From Microthrixaceae bacterium (GTDB taxonomy: Bacteria > Actinomycetota > Acidimicrobiia > Acidimicrobiales > Microtrichaceae): 49,630 nucleotides of DNA. Where the stretch lies: NCBI GenBank assembly GCA_023958095.1, contig JAMLGJ010000025.1:1-49630 (forward strand). Direction: 5' to 3'. The stretch's first letter is position 1. The number at the start of each line of letters is the position of its first letter. The translations under genes and the position numbers were made by a program. Below, in pieces: positions 24,552-33,385 of this stretch. Under the pieces are notes generated by a model. It searched no databases. It saw nothing but the letters and a program-made list of their open reading frames with translations, and was not told where the DNA came from.

Positions 24552-27500
24552 TCAGGTGCTCTGGGTGCCGTTGTCCCAGACGCTGAGCGCGAGCCCGGTG
24601 GCACCCTGTCCGCCGGAGTCGCCGGTGGATCCGCCGGAAGCGGTACCGCCCGGCTGGCCGTCGTTGTTGGGGTTGCCGTCACCTGCAGCGCCACGGTTGC
24701 CGGCCGCGCCACCGGCACCACCGGCGCCACCGGCACCACCGGCCGCACCCGATCCGCTGTTGAGCCCCGAGCTACCGGTCCAGTTCGTGGTCGTACCGTT
24801 CAGGGTGAGGGTGCCCGAGCCGGTGTTGAGCGCCGCAACCGACGGGCCACCGACACCACCGCCGCCACCTGAACCACCGGCGGCACCGGCACCGGCACCA
24901 CCACCGCCACCGGCCCCGGCCTGCAGGGAGGTGTTGGAGTTGCCACCGGCACCACCGTTGCCGCCGTCACCGCCGTCACCGCCGTCTCCGCCGGCACCAC
25001 CGGCACCACCGCGTCCGGCGGTGAGGGTGCTGTTGGTGACCGTGACGTCGGAGTTGTGGGAGTACACGGCGAACGATCCGCCGCCTGCGGTTCCGGCCGT
25101 GCCCGCGGCACCACCGGTGCCACCGCCACCACCAGCACCGCCGGCACCGCCCCAGGTCCACGAGCCCGTAGCGCCGCCACCGGCGCCACCGCCCCCACCG
25201 CCGCCATGGTTACCGGCGTTGCCGTTGGCACCGGACGAACCGTCGAAGAGCGCACCGAAGGTCACCGTGGAGCCTCCGGCGCCGCCCGCCGTGGCAGCAC
25301 CGGCTGCACCACCCTGACCTCCGGAACCACCGGGCGAGCCGGTGTAACCGCAGTCGTTGTAGGCGCCGCCTGCGGCACCACCACCGCCGTTGCCACCCTT
25401 CTCACCGTGACGACCGCCGCTGCAGCTGAAGGCGCTGCCCTGGCCACCGCGTCCGCCGTAGCCGGAGGCGGTCACGCCGCCGCCACCACAGCCATTGGTG
25501 CGGTCGTTCTCCGGCGGATCCCAGTTCGGATGGCCCACACCGTTGGAGCCGTTGCAACCGTTCGCTCCGGCGGAACCGTCCGCGCCTGCCGTGCCGGCGT
25601 TGGCATCGGCGGAGCTGACCACCGAGTCGACGATCTCGAGCGTCGCGCCGGTGGCCCTCACGCCGTATGCACTCGCTCCGGCACCACTGGGGGCACCCGA
25701 GTCGATGGTGAGGTCGGCGAGCGTCGCACCCGGGGCCGTGCCGTCGGCCAGCACACCGGTGCCGTCACCGGTGACCGTCGTGGTGCCCGAACGGCCGGTG
25801 AAGTCGCTCTCGTAACCGCCGCGGACCGTCACGTCACCCACCAGCGTGAACCCCGCGTAGGAACCGCTCGCGACCTGGACCACGCCCTTGCCGGAGCCCT
25901 GCGCGTTGGCAACACCCTGGCCGATGGTTGCGCAGGGCGAACCCTGCGTGCCGCAGTTGCCGCTGTCGGCACCCGAACCGCCGTCCACGAGGACGGTGTC
26001 GGTCGCGATGCCGTCAAGTCCGTCACAGTTGCTGTCGGTGCCGTCGGCATCGAGCGGGTCGGCCGCACCGGGATACACGGCATCATCGGTGTCGTCGCAG
26101 TCCGTCGGCGGGGAGAAGCCGTCGCCGTCGTCGTCCTGGACGACCGTGATCGTGACCGAGGCCGTGTCGGTCGCACCGTCGTCGTCGGTCACGGTCAGGG
26201 TGGCCGTGAAGGACCCGTCGGTTGTGTAGGTGTGCGCCGGAGCGGCGTCGGTCGAGGTCCCGCCGTCACCGAAGTTCCACAGCACCGAGTCGATGGTGCC
26301 GTCGGGATCCACCGATCCCGACGAGTCGAAGGTCACCTCGAGCGGGTAGGCCCCGGTCTGCGGATTGGCCGAGATCGCCGCGCTGGGCGCCTGGTTCGGC
26401 ACCACCGAGACCGTCACGGTGGCGGAATCGCTGTCACCGTCGTCGTCGGTCACCGTAAGGGACACCTCGTAGGTCCCCACCGTGTTGAACACATGGGCCG
26501 GAGCGCTCGAGGAGCTGGTCGCCCCGTCACCGAAGTCCCAGTTCCAGGACACGACCGTGCCGTCGGGGTCGGTGGAGGAGGTGCCGTCGAAGGTGACCTC
26601 GGTTCCGACCTTCGCGGTCAGCGGGTCGGCGCTGGCCACTGCCGTGGGTGCCTGGTTGGGCGTGACGGTGACCGTGAGCGAGTCGGTGTCGCTGGCCCCG
26701 TCGTCGTCGGTCACGGTCAGGGTCACCGTGTAGGTGCCCGGATCGGTGTAGGTGTGCGAGGGTGCCGCCGAGGCGGAGGTCTGCCCGTCACCGAAGTCCC
26801 AGACCACCGCGGCAATGGTGCCGTCGCTGTCGGTCGAGCCGGCCGAGTCGAACTGCACGACCAGGTCCTCTGGCCCCGAGGTGGGGCTGGCCGCCGCGTC
26901 GGCGGTGGGTGCCACGTTGGGCACGCCCACGTTGATGGTCACCAGGTCGGTGCCGGTCGCCCCGTTGTCGTCGGTGACGACGAGGGAGGCCTCGTAGACC
27001 CCGGCGGTGGTGTAGGTGTGGCTGGGAGTGGCACCGGTGGCGCTCGCCCCGTCACCGAAGTCCCAGTCGTATGCCACGAGTGTGCCGTCGCTGTCCGACG
27101 AGGCCGTCCCGCTGAAGAACACCTCGAGCGGGGCGTGGCCGGATGTCGGGGTGGCCTGCAGGTCAGCGAGTGGTGCCACGTTGTCGGCCACCGATATCGA
27201 AAGGGCCGTCGAGTCGGTCGCGCCGTGGTCGTCGGTCACGGTGAGGGCCACGGTGTAGACACCCTCCGCGGTGAAGGTGTGGCCGGGAGTGGCACCGGTG
27301 GCGGTGGCGCCGTCTCCGAAGTCCCAGTCCCAGGACACGATCGTGCCGTCGGCGTCGGTCGAGGTGGATCCGTCGAAGTTGACCGTGAGGGGGGTCTTGC
27401 CCGAGCTGACATCAGCGGTGGCCGCTGCGGTGGGCGCCTGGTTTGCGCTCACCGTGACGGTCACCGAGTCCGAGGTCGTGGCCCCGTCGTCGTCGGTCGC

Positions 27501-28052
27501 GGTCACCGTGGCGGCATATGTGCCCGGCGCGGTGTAGGTGTGCGTCGGGTCGGCGTCACTCGAGGTCGCCCCGTCGCCGAAGTCCCACTCGACGGAGACG
27601 ACCGTGCCGTCCGCGTCAGCGGCGTTCGACTGGAAGGACACCTCCAGTGGAGCGATCCCCGAGCTCACCGCGGCGACCGGCGCGACGGTGGGCGGCTGGT
27701 TCGGAGTACCCACCTGGATGTCGACCGTTGCGGTGCCGGTGGCGCCCTGGCTGTCGGTGACGGTGAGCGTCACCGTGTACAGGCCGTCGCTCAGGTAGGT
27801 GTGGGTCAGCTCCTCGAGACCCGAGGTGGTTCCGTCACCCAGGTCCCACTGGTAGGCGACCACCGCACCACCCACATCGGTGCTGGACAACCCCGAGAAC
27901 GAGACCTCCAGCGGAGCCGCTCCCGAGATCGGATCCGCCTCGATCACAGCCGTGGGCGGTGTGTTGCCGGGTCCACCCGGTGGTGTGCAAGCACTCGCCA
28001 CGAGAACCGCGGCACCGAACAGGCACAGCAGTGCCCAGAGTCCCTTACGCAT
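24552..28052 (-). CDS. Large secreted lipoprotein with seven PKD domains and a glycine-rich C-terminus
   Basis: From ATG 28052 the protein is 1166 residues. It starts with a lipoprotein-type signal (MRKGLWALLCLFGAAVLVASAC, Cys22 as candidate lipid site). Residues ~32-640 are seven PKD beta-sandwich repeats of 85-89 residues, each with the (D/N)FGDG signature (domain 1 has LGDG) and a VTDxxGxxxT end. Next is a DDDGDGFSPPTDCDD and GTDSNCDGLDG element, the MopE/thrombospondin-3-like putative metal-binding motif. Residues ~690-790 look like a parallel beta-helix fragment (VVQVASGSYAGFTLVGDVTVRGGYES). About the last 350 residues are Gly-rich (GGAGG, GAAG) with four scattered Cys pairs. Such proteins act in adhesion or the cell surface; no enzyme motif is visible. 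Confidence 0.85.
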   Translation of the reverse strand: MRKGLWALLCLFGAAVLVASACTPPGGPGNTPPTAVIEADPISGAAPLEVSFSGLSSTDVGGAVVAYQWDLGDGTTSGLEELTHTYLSDGLYTVTLTVTDSQGATGTATVDIQVGTPNQPPTVAPVAAVSSGIAPLEVSFQSNAADADGTVVSVEWDFGDGATSSDADPTHTYTAPGTYAATVTATDDDGATTSDSVTVTVSANQAPTAAATADVSSGKTPLTVNFDGSTSTDADGTIVSWDWDFGDGATATGATPGHTFTAEGVYTVALTVTDDHGATDSTALSISVADNVAPLADLQATPTSGHAPLEVFFSGTASSDSDGTLVAYDWDFGDGASATGATPSHTYTTAGVYEASLVVTDDNGATGTDLVTINVGVPNVAPTADAAASPTSGPEDLVVQFDSAGSTDSDGTIAAVVWDFGDGQTSASAAPSHTYTDPGTYTVTLTVTDDDGASDTDSLTVTVTPNQAPTAVASADPLTAKVGTEVTFDGTSSTDPDGTVVSWNWDFGDGATSSSSAPAHVFNTVGTYEVSLTVTDDDGDSDSATVTVSVVPNQAPSAAISANPQTGAYPLEVTFDSSGSVDPDGTIDSVLWNFGDGGTSTDAAPAHTYTTDGSFTATLTVTDDDGATDTASVTITVVQDDDGDGFSPPTDCDDTDDAVYPGAADPLDADGTDSNCDGLDGIATDTVLVDGGSGADSGNCGTQGSPCATIGQGVANAQGSGKGVVQVASGSYAGFTLVGDVTVRGGYESDFTGRSGTTTVTGDGTGVLADGTAPGATLADLTIDSGAPSGAGASAYGVRATGATLEIVDSVVSSADANAGTAGADGSAGANGCNGSNGVGHPNWDPPENDRTNGCGGGGVTASGYGGRGGQGSAFSCSGGRHGEKGGNGGGGAAGGAYNDCGYTGSPGGSGGQGGAAGAATAGGAGGSTVTFGALFDGSSGANGNAGNHGGGGGGGAGGGATGSWTWGGAGGAGGGGGTGGAAGTAGTAGGGSFAVYSHNSDVTVTNSTLTAGRGGAGGAGGDGGDGGDGGNGGAGGNSNTSLQAGAGGGGGAGAGAAGGSGGGGGVGGPSVAALNTGSGTLTLNGTTTNWTGSSGLNSGSGAAGGAGGAGGAGGAAGNRGAAGDGNPNNDGQPGGTASGGSTGDSGGQGATGLALSVWDNGTQST

Positions 28053-28079
28053 TTTGCCCCCAAACAAGGATTTCTCCTG

Positions 28080-28101
28080 TTGCGGGGAACCACCCCCGCA
28101 A
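28080..28101 (-). promoter_or_regulatory. Leader hairpin upstream of the PKD lipoprotein gene
   Basis: A perfect eight-base-pair inverted repeat (TTGCGGGG, loop of six, CCCCGCAA) lies 28-49 bases before the ATG. On the coding strand an AGGAG follows the hairpin, then a second purine run GGGGG four bases before the ATG. It could stabilise the mRNA 5' end or control translation; it matches no riboswitch I know. Confidence 0.45.
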
Positions 28102-28159
28102 CACGCCTTCCTCACAGAGAAGTCGTATCCGCCTGTCTAGTGCATCGCGGCGTGCGTGC

Positions 28160-30367
28160 TCAACTCCGTCCCGGCACCACCCGGTATGCGTCGTAGACGC
28201 TGTCGATGGTGCGCAGCCGGTTGAGGAGCTGTTCGAGGTGCGACGCGTCGCCCAGTTCGAACTCGAACCGCATCACCGCCACCCTGTCCGCGCCCGCGTG
28301 GCTGGTCGAGTTGACGATGTTCACGCGGTGCTCAGAGAGCACCGCGATGACCTCCTGGAGGAGCTTGGGCCGGTCGAGGGCGCGCACCTCGACCAACGCC
28401 ACGAAGTCCCCGGCACGCTCGCTGTCCCAGTCCACGTTGAGGATCCGCTCGCCCTGACCCTCCGAGAGCGACACCGCGTTGGCGCAGTCGGAGCGGTGAA
28501 CCGAGACCCCCCTCCCCCGGGTGATGAAGCCGACGATCTCGTCACCGGGCACCGGCGTGCAGCAGCGGGCCATGCGCACGAGCATGTCGTCGAAGCCCTC
28601 CACGTGGACGCCCACCGAACCGCCGCGCCGGCGTCCGGGGCGCACGATCGGACTCGCCACCACGTCCTCGCGCTCGCCCTCGGCGGTGCGCAGCAGGCTC
28701 GTCACGCGCTGGGCGACCGACACCGCCGAGACGTGTCCCTCCCCCACCGCGGTGAACAGGGCGTCGGGATCGGCGTACTTGAGCTGCTCGGCGACCTCGG
28801 TGATGGCCCCACCACCCATGACCTTCTGTGAGGGCAGGCGCGCCTTGCGGAACTCCTTGAGCAACGCCTCGCGCCCGGCCTCGAGGGCATCCTCGCGCCG
28901 CTCGCGGCTGAACCACTGGCGGATCTTGGAAGCAGCCGAACGGCTGGCGACGAACTGCAACCAGTCCTTGCTGGGCCCTGCACCCTCGACCTTCGAGGTG
29001 AAAACCTCGACGGTGTCGCCCACGGCCAGTTCGTGGTCGAGTGGCACCAGGCGTCCTCCCACACGCGCCCCGATGCACCGGTGACCGACCTCGGTGTGGA
29101 TGGAGTACGCGAAGTCCACCGGAGTCGCCCCTGCGGGCAGGGTGACGACGTCGCCCTTCGGGGTGAACACGAACACCTCGTCCTGTTCCAGGTCGATCTT
29201 CAGGTTCGCCATGAACTCACCCGGATCGGTCATCTCCTGTTGCCAGTCGACCATCCGCGACAGCCAGGCGACGTCCTCTGACTCCCCCTCCTTGTACGAG
29301 AAGTGCGCCGCGACCCCCCACTCGGCCCGATCGTGCATCTCGCGGGTGCGGATCTGCACCTCGAGCACCCGGCCCTGCGGACCGACGACGGTGGTGTGCA
29401 GGGACTGGTAGAGATTGAACTTGGGCATCGCGATGTAGTCCTTGAAGCGACCACCCACCGGCGCCCAGATCGAATGGATCGTCCCGAGGGCCGCGTAGCA
29501 GTCCTTGGTCGATTCCGCGACCACCCTCACACCGACCAGGTCGAAGATCTCCTCGAACTCCCGGCCCTTGAGGACCATCTTCTCGTAGATCGACCACAGG
29601 TGCTTGGGCCGGCCGGTGACCTCGGCGCGGATGCCCATCTGCCTGAGCCGCTCGCGCACCTCGTCGAGGACCTCCTGGGTGTAGTCCTCGCGTTCGGGTG
29701 TGCGTTCCGCGACCATCTGGTCGATCTCGGCGAACATGGCAGGGTTGAGCGCGGCGAAGCACAGGTCCTCGAGCTGCTGCTTCATCTCCTGCATTCCGAG
29801 GCGGTGCGCCAGGGGCGCGTAGATGTCCAGGGTCTCCTGGGCGGTACGGGTCTGCTTGGCGGCCGGCATGGCCGCGATCGTGCGCATGTTGTGCAGCCGG
29901 TCGGCGAGCTTGATCACCAGCACCCGCAGGTCCTTGGCCATCGCCACGAGCATCTTGCGCATCGTGGCGGCCTGCTGGTCCTCCTTGGACTCGAAGGCGA
30001 TGCGCTCCAGCTTCGTGACACCGTCGACGATCGCGGCCACGTCCGCGCCGAAGCGGTCCTCGACCTCCTCGAGGGTCAGTCCGGTGTCCTCCACCGCGTC
30101 GTGCAGCAGCGCTGCGGCGATCGTGGTGTCGTCCATCCCGTAGCTGGCGACGATCGAGGCGACTGCCAGGGGGTGGGTGATGTACGGCTCACCGGAGCGA
30201 CGGAGCTGGCCCTGGTGGCACTTGGCCGCCAGTTCGTAGGCGGCGGAGATGTGCTCGGTGGGCCGCTTCGGGTGCCTCCGGCGGTACTCCTCGACGATGC
30301 CCTGCAGTTCCAGGACCTCCGGGAGGGTGTGACGCCTCCAGGGCAGTACTCGGGTCATCGTTGCCAC
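28160..30367 (-). CDS. rel: Bifunctional (p)ppGpp synthetase/hydrolase
   Basis: The single long RSH enzyme typical of actinobacteria makes and degrades the stringent-response alarmone. The 735-residue protein has an HD hydrolase domain (YITHPLAVASIVASYG, ALLHDAVEDTG with His89-Asp90), the synthetase domain (VGVRVVAESTKDCYAALGTIHSIWAPVGGRFKDYIA, YQSLHTTVVGPQG, EVQIRT), a TGS domain near residue 400 (VFTPKGDVVTLPAGATPVDFAYSIHTEVG), a zinc-finger-like region (ARCCTPVPGDEIVGFITRGRGVSVHR), and a C-terminal ACT domain. The GTG at 30367 has TAGGTT six bases upstream and no Shine-Dalgarno. The adenine phosphoribosyltransferase gene usually next to it is absent. Confidence 0.96.
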   Translation of the reverse strand: MATMTRVLPWRRHTLPEVLELQGIVEEYRRRHPKRPTEHISAAYELAAKCHQGQLRRSGEPYITHPLAVASIVASYGMDDTTIAAALLHDAVEDTGLTLEEVEDRFGADVAAIVDGVTKLERIAFESKEDQQAATMRKMLVAMAKDLRVLVIKLADRLHNMRTIAAMPAAKQTRTAQETLDIYAPLAHRLGMQEMKQQLEDLCFAALNPAMFAEIDQMVAERTPEREDYTQEVLDEVRERLRQMGIRAEVTGRPKHLWSIYEKMVLKGREFEEIFDLVGVRVVAESTKDCYAALGTIHSIWAPVGGRFKDYIAMPKFNLYQSLHTTVVGPQGRVLEVQIRTREMHDRAEWGVAAHFSYKEGESEDVAWLSRMVDWQQEMTDPGEFMANLKIDLEQDEVFVFTPKGDVVTLPAGATPVDFAYSIHTEVGHRCIGARVGGRLVPLDHELAVGDTVEVFTSKVEGAGPSKDWLQFVASRSAASKIRQWFSRERREDALEAGREALLKEFRKARLPSQKVMGGGAITEVAEQLKYADPDALFTAVGEGHVSAVSVAQRVTSLLRTAEGEREDVVASPIVRPGRRRGGSVGVHVEGFDDMLVRMARCCTPVPGDEIVGFITRGRGVSVHRSDCANAVSLSEGQGERILNVDWDSERAGDFVALVEVRALDRPKLLQEVIAVLSEHRVNIVNSTSHAGADRVAVMRFEFELGDASHLEQLLNRLRTIDSVYDAYRVVPGRS

Positions 30368-30373
30368 TGCACC

Positions 30374-30379
30374 AACCTA
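30374..30379 (-). promoter_or_regulatory. Putative -10 element (TAGGTT) for a leaderless rel transcript
   Basis: TAGGTT within ACCGGTAGGTT lies exactly 6 nt before GTG 30367. It sets the rel start at 30367 rather than the ATG three codons in. Confidence 0.55.
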
Positions 30380-30409
30380 CCGGTGCCGGCCGGCCGGGCG
30401 GATGCAGCA

Positions 30410-30465
30410 CGGCTCGGCTGCGGCGCTACGGCTCAGCTGCGGCGCTACGGCTCAGCTGCGGCGCT
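30410..30465. repeat. Three tandem 19-bp repeats at the 3' end of secF
   Basis: The unit CGGCTCAGCTGCGGCGCTA occurs at 30410-30428 (one mismatch), 30429-30447 (perfect) and 30448-30465 (last base lost). The third copy contains the last codons and stop of secF (KRRS, stop), so the array looks like a duplication of the gene's tail into the intergenic space before rel. Confidence 0.85.
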
Positions 30466-31693
30466 TCTTCTTGCGCGGCCGGGGCGGATGACCCATGTGG
30501 GTCGCCGGCGAGGCAACTGCCGCGGCACCCGTAGCGCTGCTGCGACCCGTTCCGGAGGACCCACGGGCCCCGGTCCGGGTCGGCGCATCCGCACCCACGC
30601 CGTACCACGCTGTGTCGGTGGGATCGAGGCCCCGGTTGGCGAGCCGTGCTCGCACGTCACGCCACCTGGCCTCGCGCTCCTTGAGCGCGACAGTGAGCGG
30701 CGACGCCACGAACAGCGAGCTGTAGGTACCCAGCACGAGTCCGATCAGGAGCGCGAGGGAGAAGTCGGCCAGCGTCTGCTGTCCGAAGAGGAACTTGCCG
30801 ACGACCAGCATCGAGATGATCGGCAGGATCGTCGTGATCGTCGTGTTGATGGAGCGCATCACGACCTGGTTGAGCGAACGCCGCATCACCGCGGTGTAGG
30901 TGTAGCGGCCGCTGCGCAGGAGCCGGTCGGCGTTCTCCTGCACCCGGTCGTAGACCACGATCGTGTCGTAGAGCGAGAACCCGAGGATCGTGAGGAACGA
31001 GATGACCGTCGCAGGGGTGATCGTCAACTGGAACACCGAGTACACCCCGAGGGTGATCAGGATGTCGTGGATCACCGCCACCAGGGCGGAGACCGCCATC
31101 CGGGCCTCCATGCGCCACGTGATGTAGAGGGCGACCAGCACCATGAACACGATCAGCGAGGTCCGCGCCTGGCGGGTGATGTCGTCCCCCCAGGAGGGCC
31201 CGACGGTGTTGACGGTCACCTCACCGGCCTCGAGGCCCGCTGCGTCCGCGAAGTCGACCGCCAGTTCGGCGCCCTGTTGCACGCTCTCGACCTGGCCGGA
31301 GACCCGCAGGATCCGCTCGCCGTCGACCGTCTCGGCTTCCTGTACCTGGCCACCGGGGACCCCCGCGGCGGAGAGGACCGCCTCGGCCTCCTCGGCACTG
31401 AAGTCCTGGGAGGGGACCTCCCACACGGACCCACCCTCGAAATCGATGGAGAGCTTCAGGCCCATCGTGAACAGCGCCACGACCGACGCCACCACGGCGA
31501 GGACCGAGACGACCGTCGTCCAGCGGAACATCCGCGGGAAGTCGATGTCGCTGGTACCCCTGTAGAGACGCTTGCGCAGGCTCATGGTCGGTGTTGCCGC
31601 GTCCGGAGCCGGGCCCGCGGAGACGCCTCCGGGGCCCCCGACCGCCTCGTTGCCCGCGTCCTGCGGGCTCGCCGTGTCGCCATCAGATGCCAT
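30452..31693 (-). CDS. secF: Protein translocase subunit SecF
   Basis: SecF is the smaller half of the SecDF proton-driven export accessory complex. The 413-residue protein has a disordered N-terminus (~40 residues), a first helix (TTVVSVLAVVASVVALFTMGLKLSIDFEGGSVWEV, including the conserved GLxxxIDFxGG), a periplasmic P1-like domain, then five C-terminal helices with GPSWGDDITRQA, AVIHDILITLG and LTILGFSLYDTIVVYDRVQEN and NTTITTILPI, all SecF signatures. An AGGAGG site lies inside the end of secD; the genes are separated by one base. The C-terminal ~70 residues are Arg/Gly/Lys-rich and end in KKKRRS. Confidence 0.96.
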   Translation of the reverse strand: MASDGDTASPQDAGNEAVGGPGGVSAGPAPDAATPTMSLRKRLYRGTSDIDFPRMFRWTTVVSVLAVVASVVALFTMGLKLSIDFEGGSVWEVPSQDFSAEEAEAVLSAAGVPGGQVQEAETVDGERILRVSGQVESVQQGAELAVDFADAAGLEAGEVTVNTVGPSWGDDITRQARTSLIVFMVLVALYITWRMEARMAVSALVAVIHDILITLGVYSVFQLTITPATVISFLTILGFSLYDTIVVYDRVQENADRLLRSGRYTYTAVMRRSLNQVVMRSINTTITTILPIISMLVVGKFLFGQQTLADFSLALLIGLVLGTYSSLFVASPLTVALKEREARWRDVRARLANRGLDPTDTAWYGVGADAPTRTGARGSSGTGRSSATGAAAVASPATHMGHPPRPRKKKRRS

Positions 31694-31694
31694 C

Positions 31695-33380
31695 TCAGGC
31701 CTCCTTGACCGCGCCGCGGGCCGCGGCGGTCAGCTTCTCGCGGACCGGATCGGCGAGGTCGTCTATCGGGATGCCGAGCGACTTCGGGGAGCTCCCGCGA
31801 CCCGAACGCGAGAGCGCCATCACGCCGGGGCGCAACACGAAGTACGCCGAGAACAGGTCGAGCAGCGTCGCCGCACCCAGGTAGAAGGCGAACCCCCTCA
31901 CCGGTCCCACCGAGAGCCAGTACAACACCGCCGCGCCTATGAGCGAGGACGTGTCGGCCTTGACGATCGTCGAGTAGGAGCGGGTCATGGAGCGTTCGGC
32001 GACCGAGCGAACCGTGGATCCGTTGCGCACGTCCTCCTTGATCCCCTCGAAGCTCACCACGCTCGAGTCGATCGCAACGCCGATGGACACCACCAGGCCG
32101 ACCACGCCGGCGAGCGTCACGGTCGCTCCCAGCCAGGACATGGCCGACCACAGCAGCAGCGCCGAGGTCGTGAGGCTCACCAGTGAGACCGCCGCCAGGA
32201 GGCGGTAGTAGGCGAACATGTAGACGAACACCGCCACCAGGCCGATCAGGCCGGCGATGATCCCGGCCTGCAGGGCACCCTCACCGAGCGTCGCGGAGAC
32301 CGTCTCGGCCTGCTGGGGTTCGAGGTTCAGCGGAAGCGAGCCGTACCGGAGTGCCACCGCCACCGCCTGGGCGCTCTCCTGGTCGAACGACCCCGAGATC
32401 TGTATCTGGTCGCGGGCGAAGGTCGCCTCGTTGATGCTCGGGGCGGTGAGCACCTCGCCGTCGAGCACGATCGCCAGCTGCCCCCGGGTGCCCTGTTGGG
32501 CGGGGCAGACCTGGGGATCGCCGTTGTAGCAGGCAGTGGCCGCCTCGTTGAACAGGTCGATGCCGTCCTCACCGCCCTTGAACACCGGGTTCACGACCCA
32601 CTGGCCCGACTGGTCGAGCCCGGCGGTGGCGTCCTCGACGGCTTCGCCCTCGAGCACGCGGTCCCCCGAGGAGAAGGTCGGTCCCAGGCGGTACAGCACG
32701 CCGTTGGAGTCGGCGAGGACCACCTCCTGGTCGGCCTCGATCTCGTCGCGGGGGGTGACCTGGGTCTCGAGCTGGGTCTCGGCCGCCGCGAGTTCCTGGA
32801 ACTCGCTGGACTGCACGTCCACTCCGTAGGAGTTCTGGGGACCCTCGGGAGTGGATGTCCCCTCGGGGTCGGCCTCCAGTGCGGCCTGTGCGGCCGCCAG
32901 CTCCTCGTCAAGCACGTCCTGTGCGCTCACGCCTTCGGGCAGGCCCAGCTGGGTGCGGAGCTCCTCCGCGGTCTGCTCCAGCTCGGCCCGCTCCTCCTCG
33001 GTGGGTTCCGGGGGGAGCAGACCCAGCACCGGCCTGAAACGCAGCCGTGCCGTGGTACCGACGAGGTCGATCACGTCCTGTTGGTCGGTCGCCCCGGGGA
33101 GTTGCACGGTGATCGTGCTGCCCTGGCGGGACACCTCCGGCTCGGTCACGCCGACGGCGTCCACGCGGTTGCGGATGATTCCGATCGCCTCGTCCAGGCT
33201 CTCGTTGCTGACGTCGTCGAGCACCTCTCCGGACTCGTCCACCGGCTGCAGGTTCACCGAGACCCCGCCCTGCAGGTCGAGCCCGAGTGTGGGAGAGCGC
33301 CCGAATGCGAGCGTGACCACGAGCAGGACCACGGCCAGCCCCATGGCCACGAGCATGTTGCGAAGGGGATGTGTGCGCAC
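31695..33380 (-). CDS. secD: Protein translocase subunit SecD
   Basis: SecD pairs with SecF to pull exported proteins out of the Sec channel. The 561-residue protein has a first helix (MLVAMGLAVVLLVVTLAFGRSPTLGLDLQGGVSVNLQP, with the conserved LGLDLQGG), a large extracytoplasmic domain (~310 residues) containing an acidic insert rich in Glu and Ala, and then the five-helix block with AYYRLLAAVSLVSLTTSALLLWSAM and IGVAIDSSVVSFEGIKEDVRNG, where the usual VDANVLIxERIxEE is replaced by IDSSVVSFEGIKED. The GTG start is five bases past the yajC stop. Confidence 0.96.
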   Translation of the reverse strand: MRTHPLRNMLVAMGLAVVLLVVTLAFGRSPTLGLDLQGGVSVNLQPVDESGEVLDDVSNESLDEAIGIIRNRVDAVGVTEPEVSRQGSTITVQLPGATDQQDVIDLVGTTARLRFRPVLGLLPPEPTEEERAELEQTAEELRTQLGLPEGVSAQDVLDEELAAAQAALEADPEGTSTPEGPQNSYGVDVQSSEFQELAAAETQLETQVTPRDEIEADQEVVLADSNGVLYRLGPTFSSGDRVLEGEAVEDATAGLDQSGQWVVNPVFKGGEDGIDLFNEAATACYNGDPQVCPAQQGTRGQLAIVLDGEVLTAPSINEATFARDQIQISGSFDQESAQAVAVALRYGSLPLNLEPQQAETVSATLGEGALQAGIIAGLIGLVAVFVYMFAYYRLLAAVSLVSLTTSALLLWSAMSWLGATVTLAGVVGLVVSIGVAIDSSVVSFEGIKEDVRNGSTVRSVAERSMTRSYSTIVKADTSSLIGAAVLYWLSVGPVRGFAFYLGAATLLDLFSAYFVLRPGVMALSRSGRGSSPKSLGIPIDDLADPVREKLTAAARGAVKEA

Positions 33381-33385
33381 GCCGG

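Noticed and set aside
24996..25255. GGC/GCC repeats at 24.6-25.6 kb considered as a CRISPR-like or satellite array
   Set aside because: They are irregular codon-level repeats inside a coding frame (GGA/GAA/GGN) with no constant unit or spacer pattern.
25056..28196. A 1046-codon plus-strand open frame opposite the PKD gene
   Set aside because: The minus frame gives a lipoprotein signal and seven PKD domains; the plus frame is repetitive only because its complement is.
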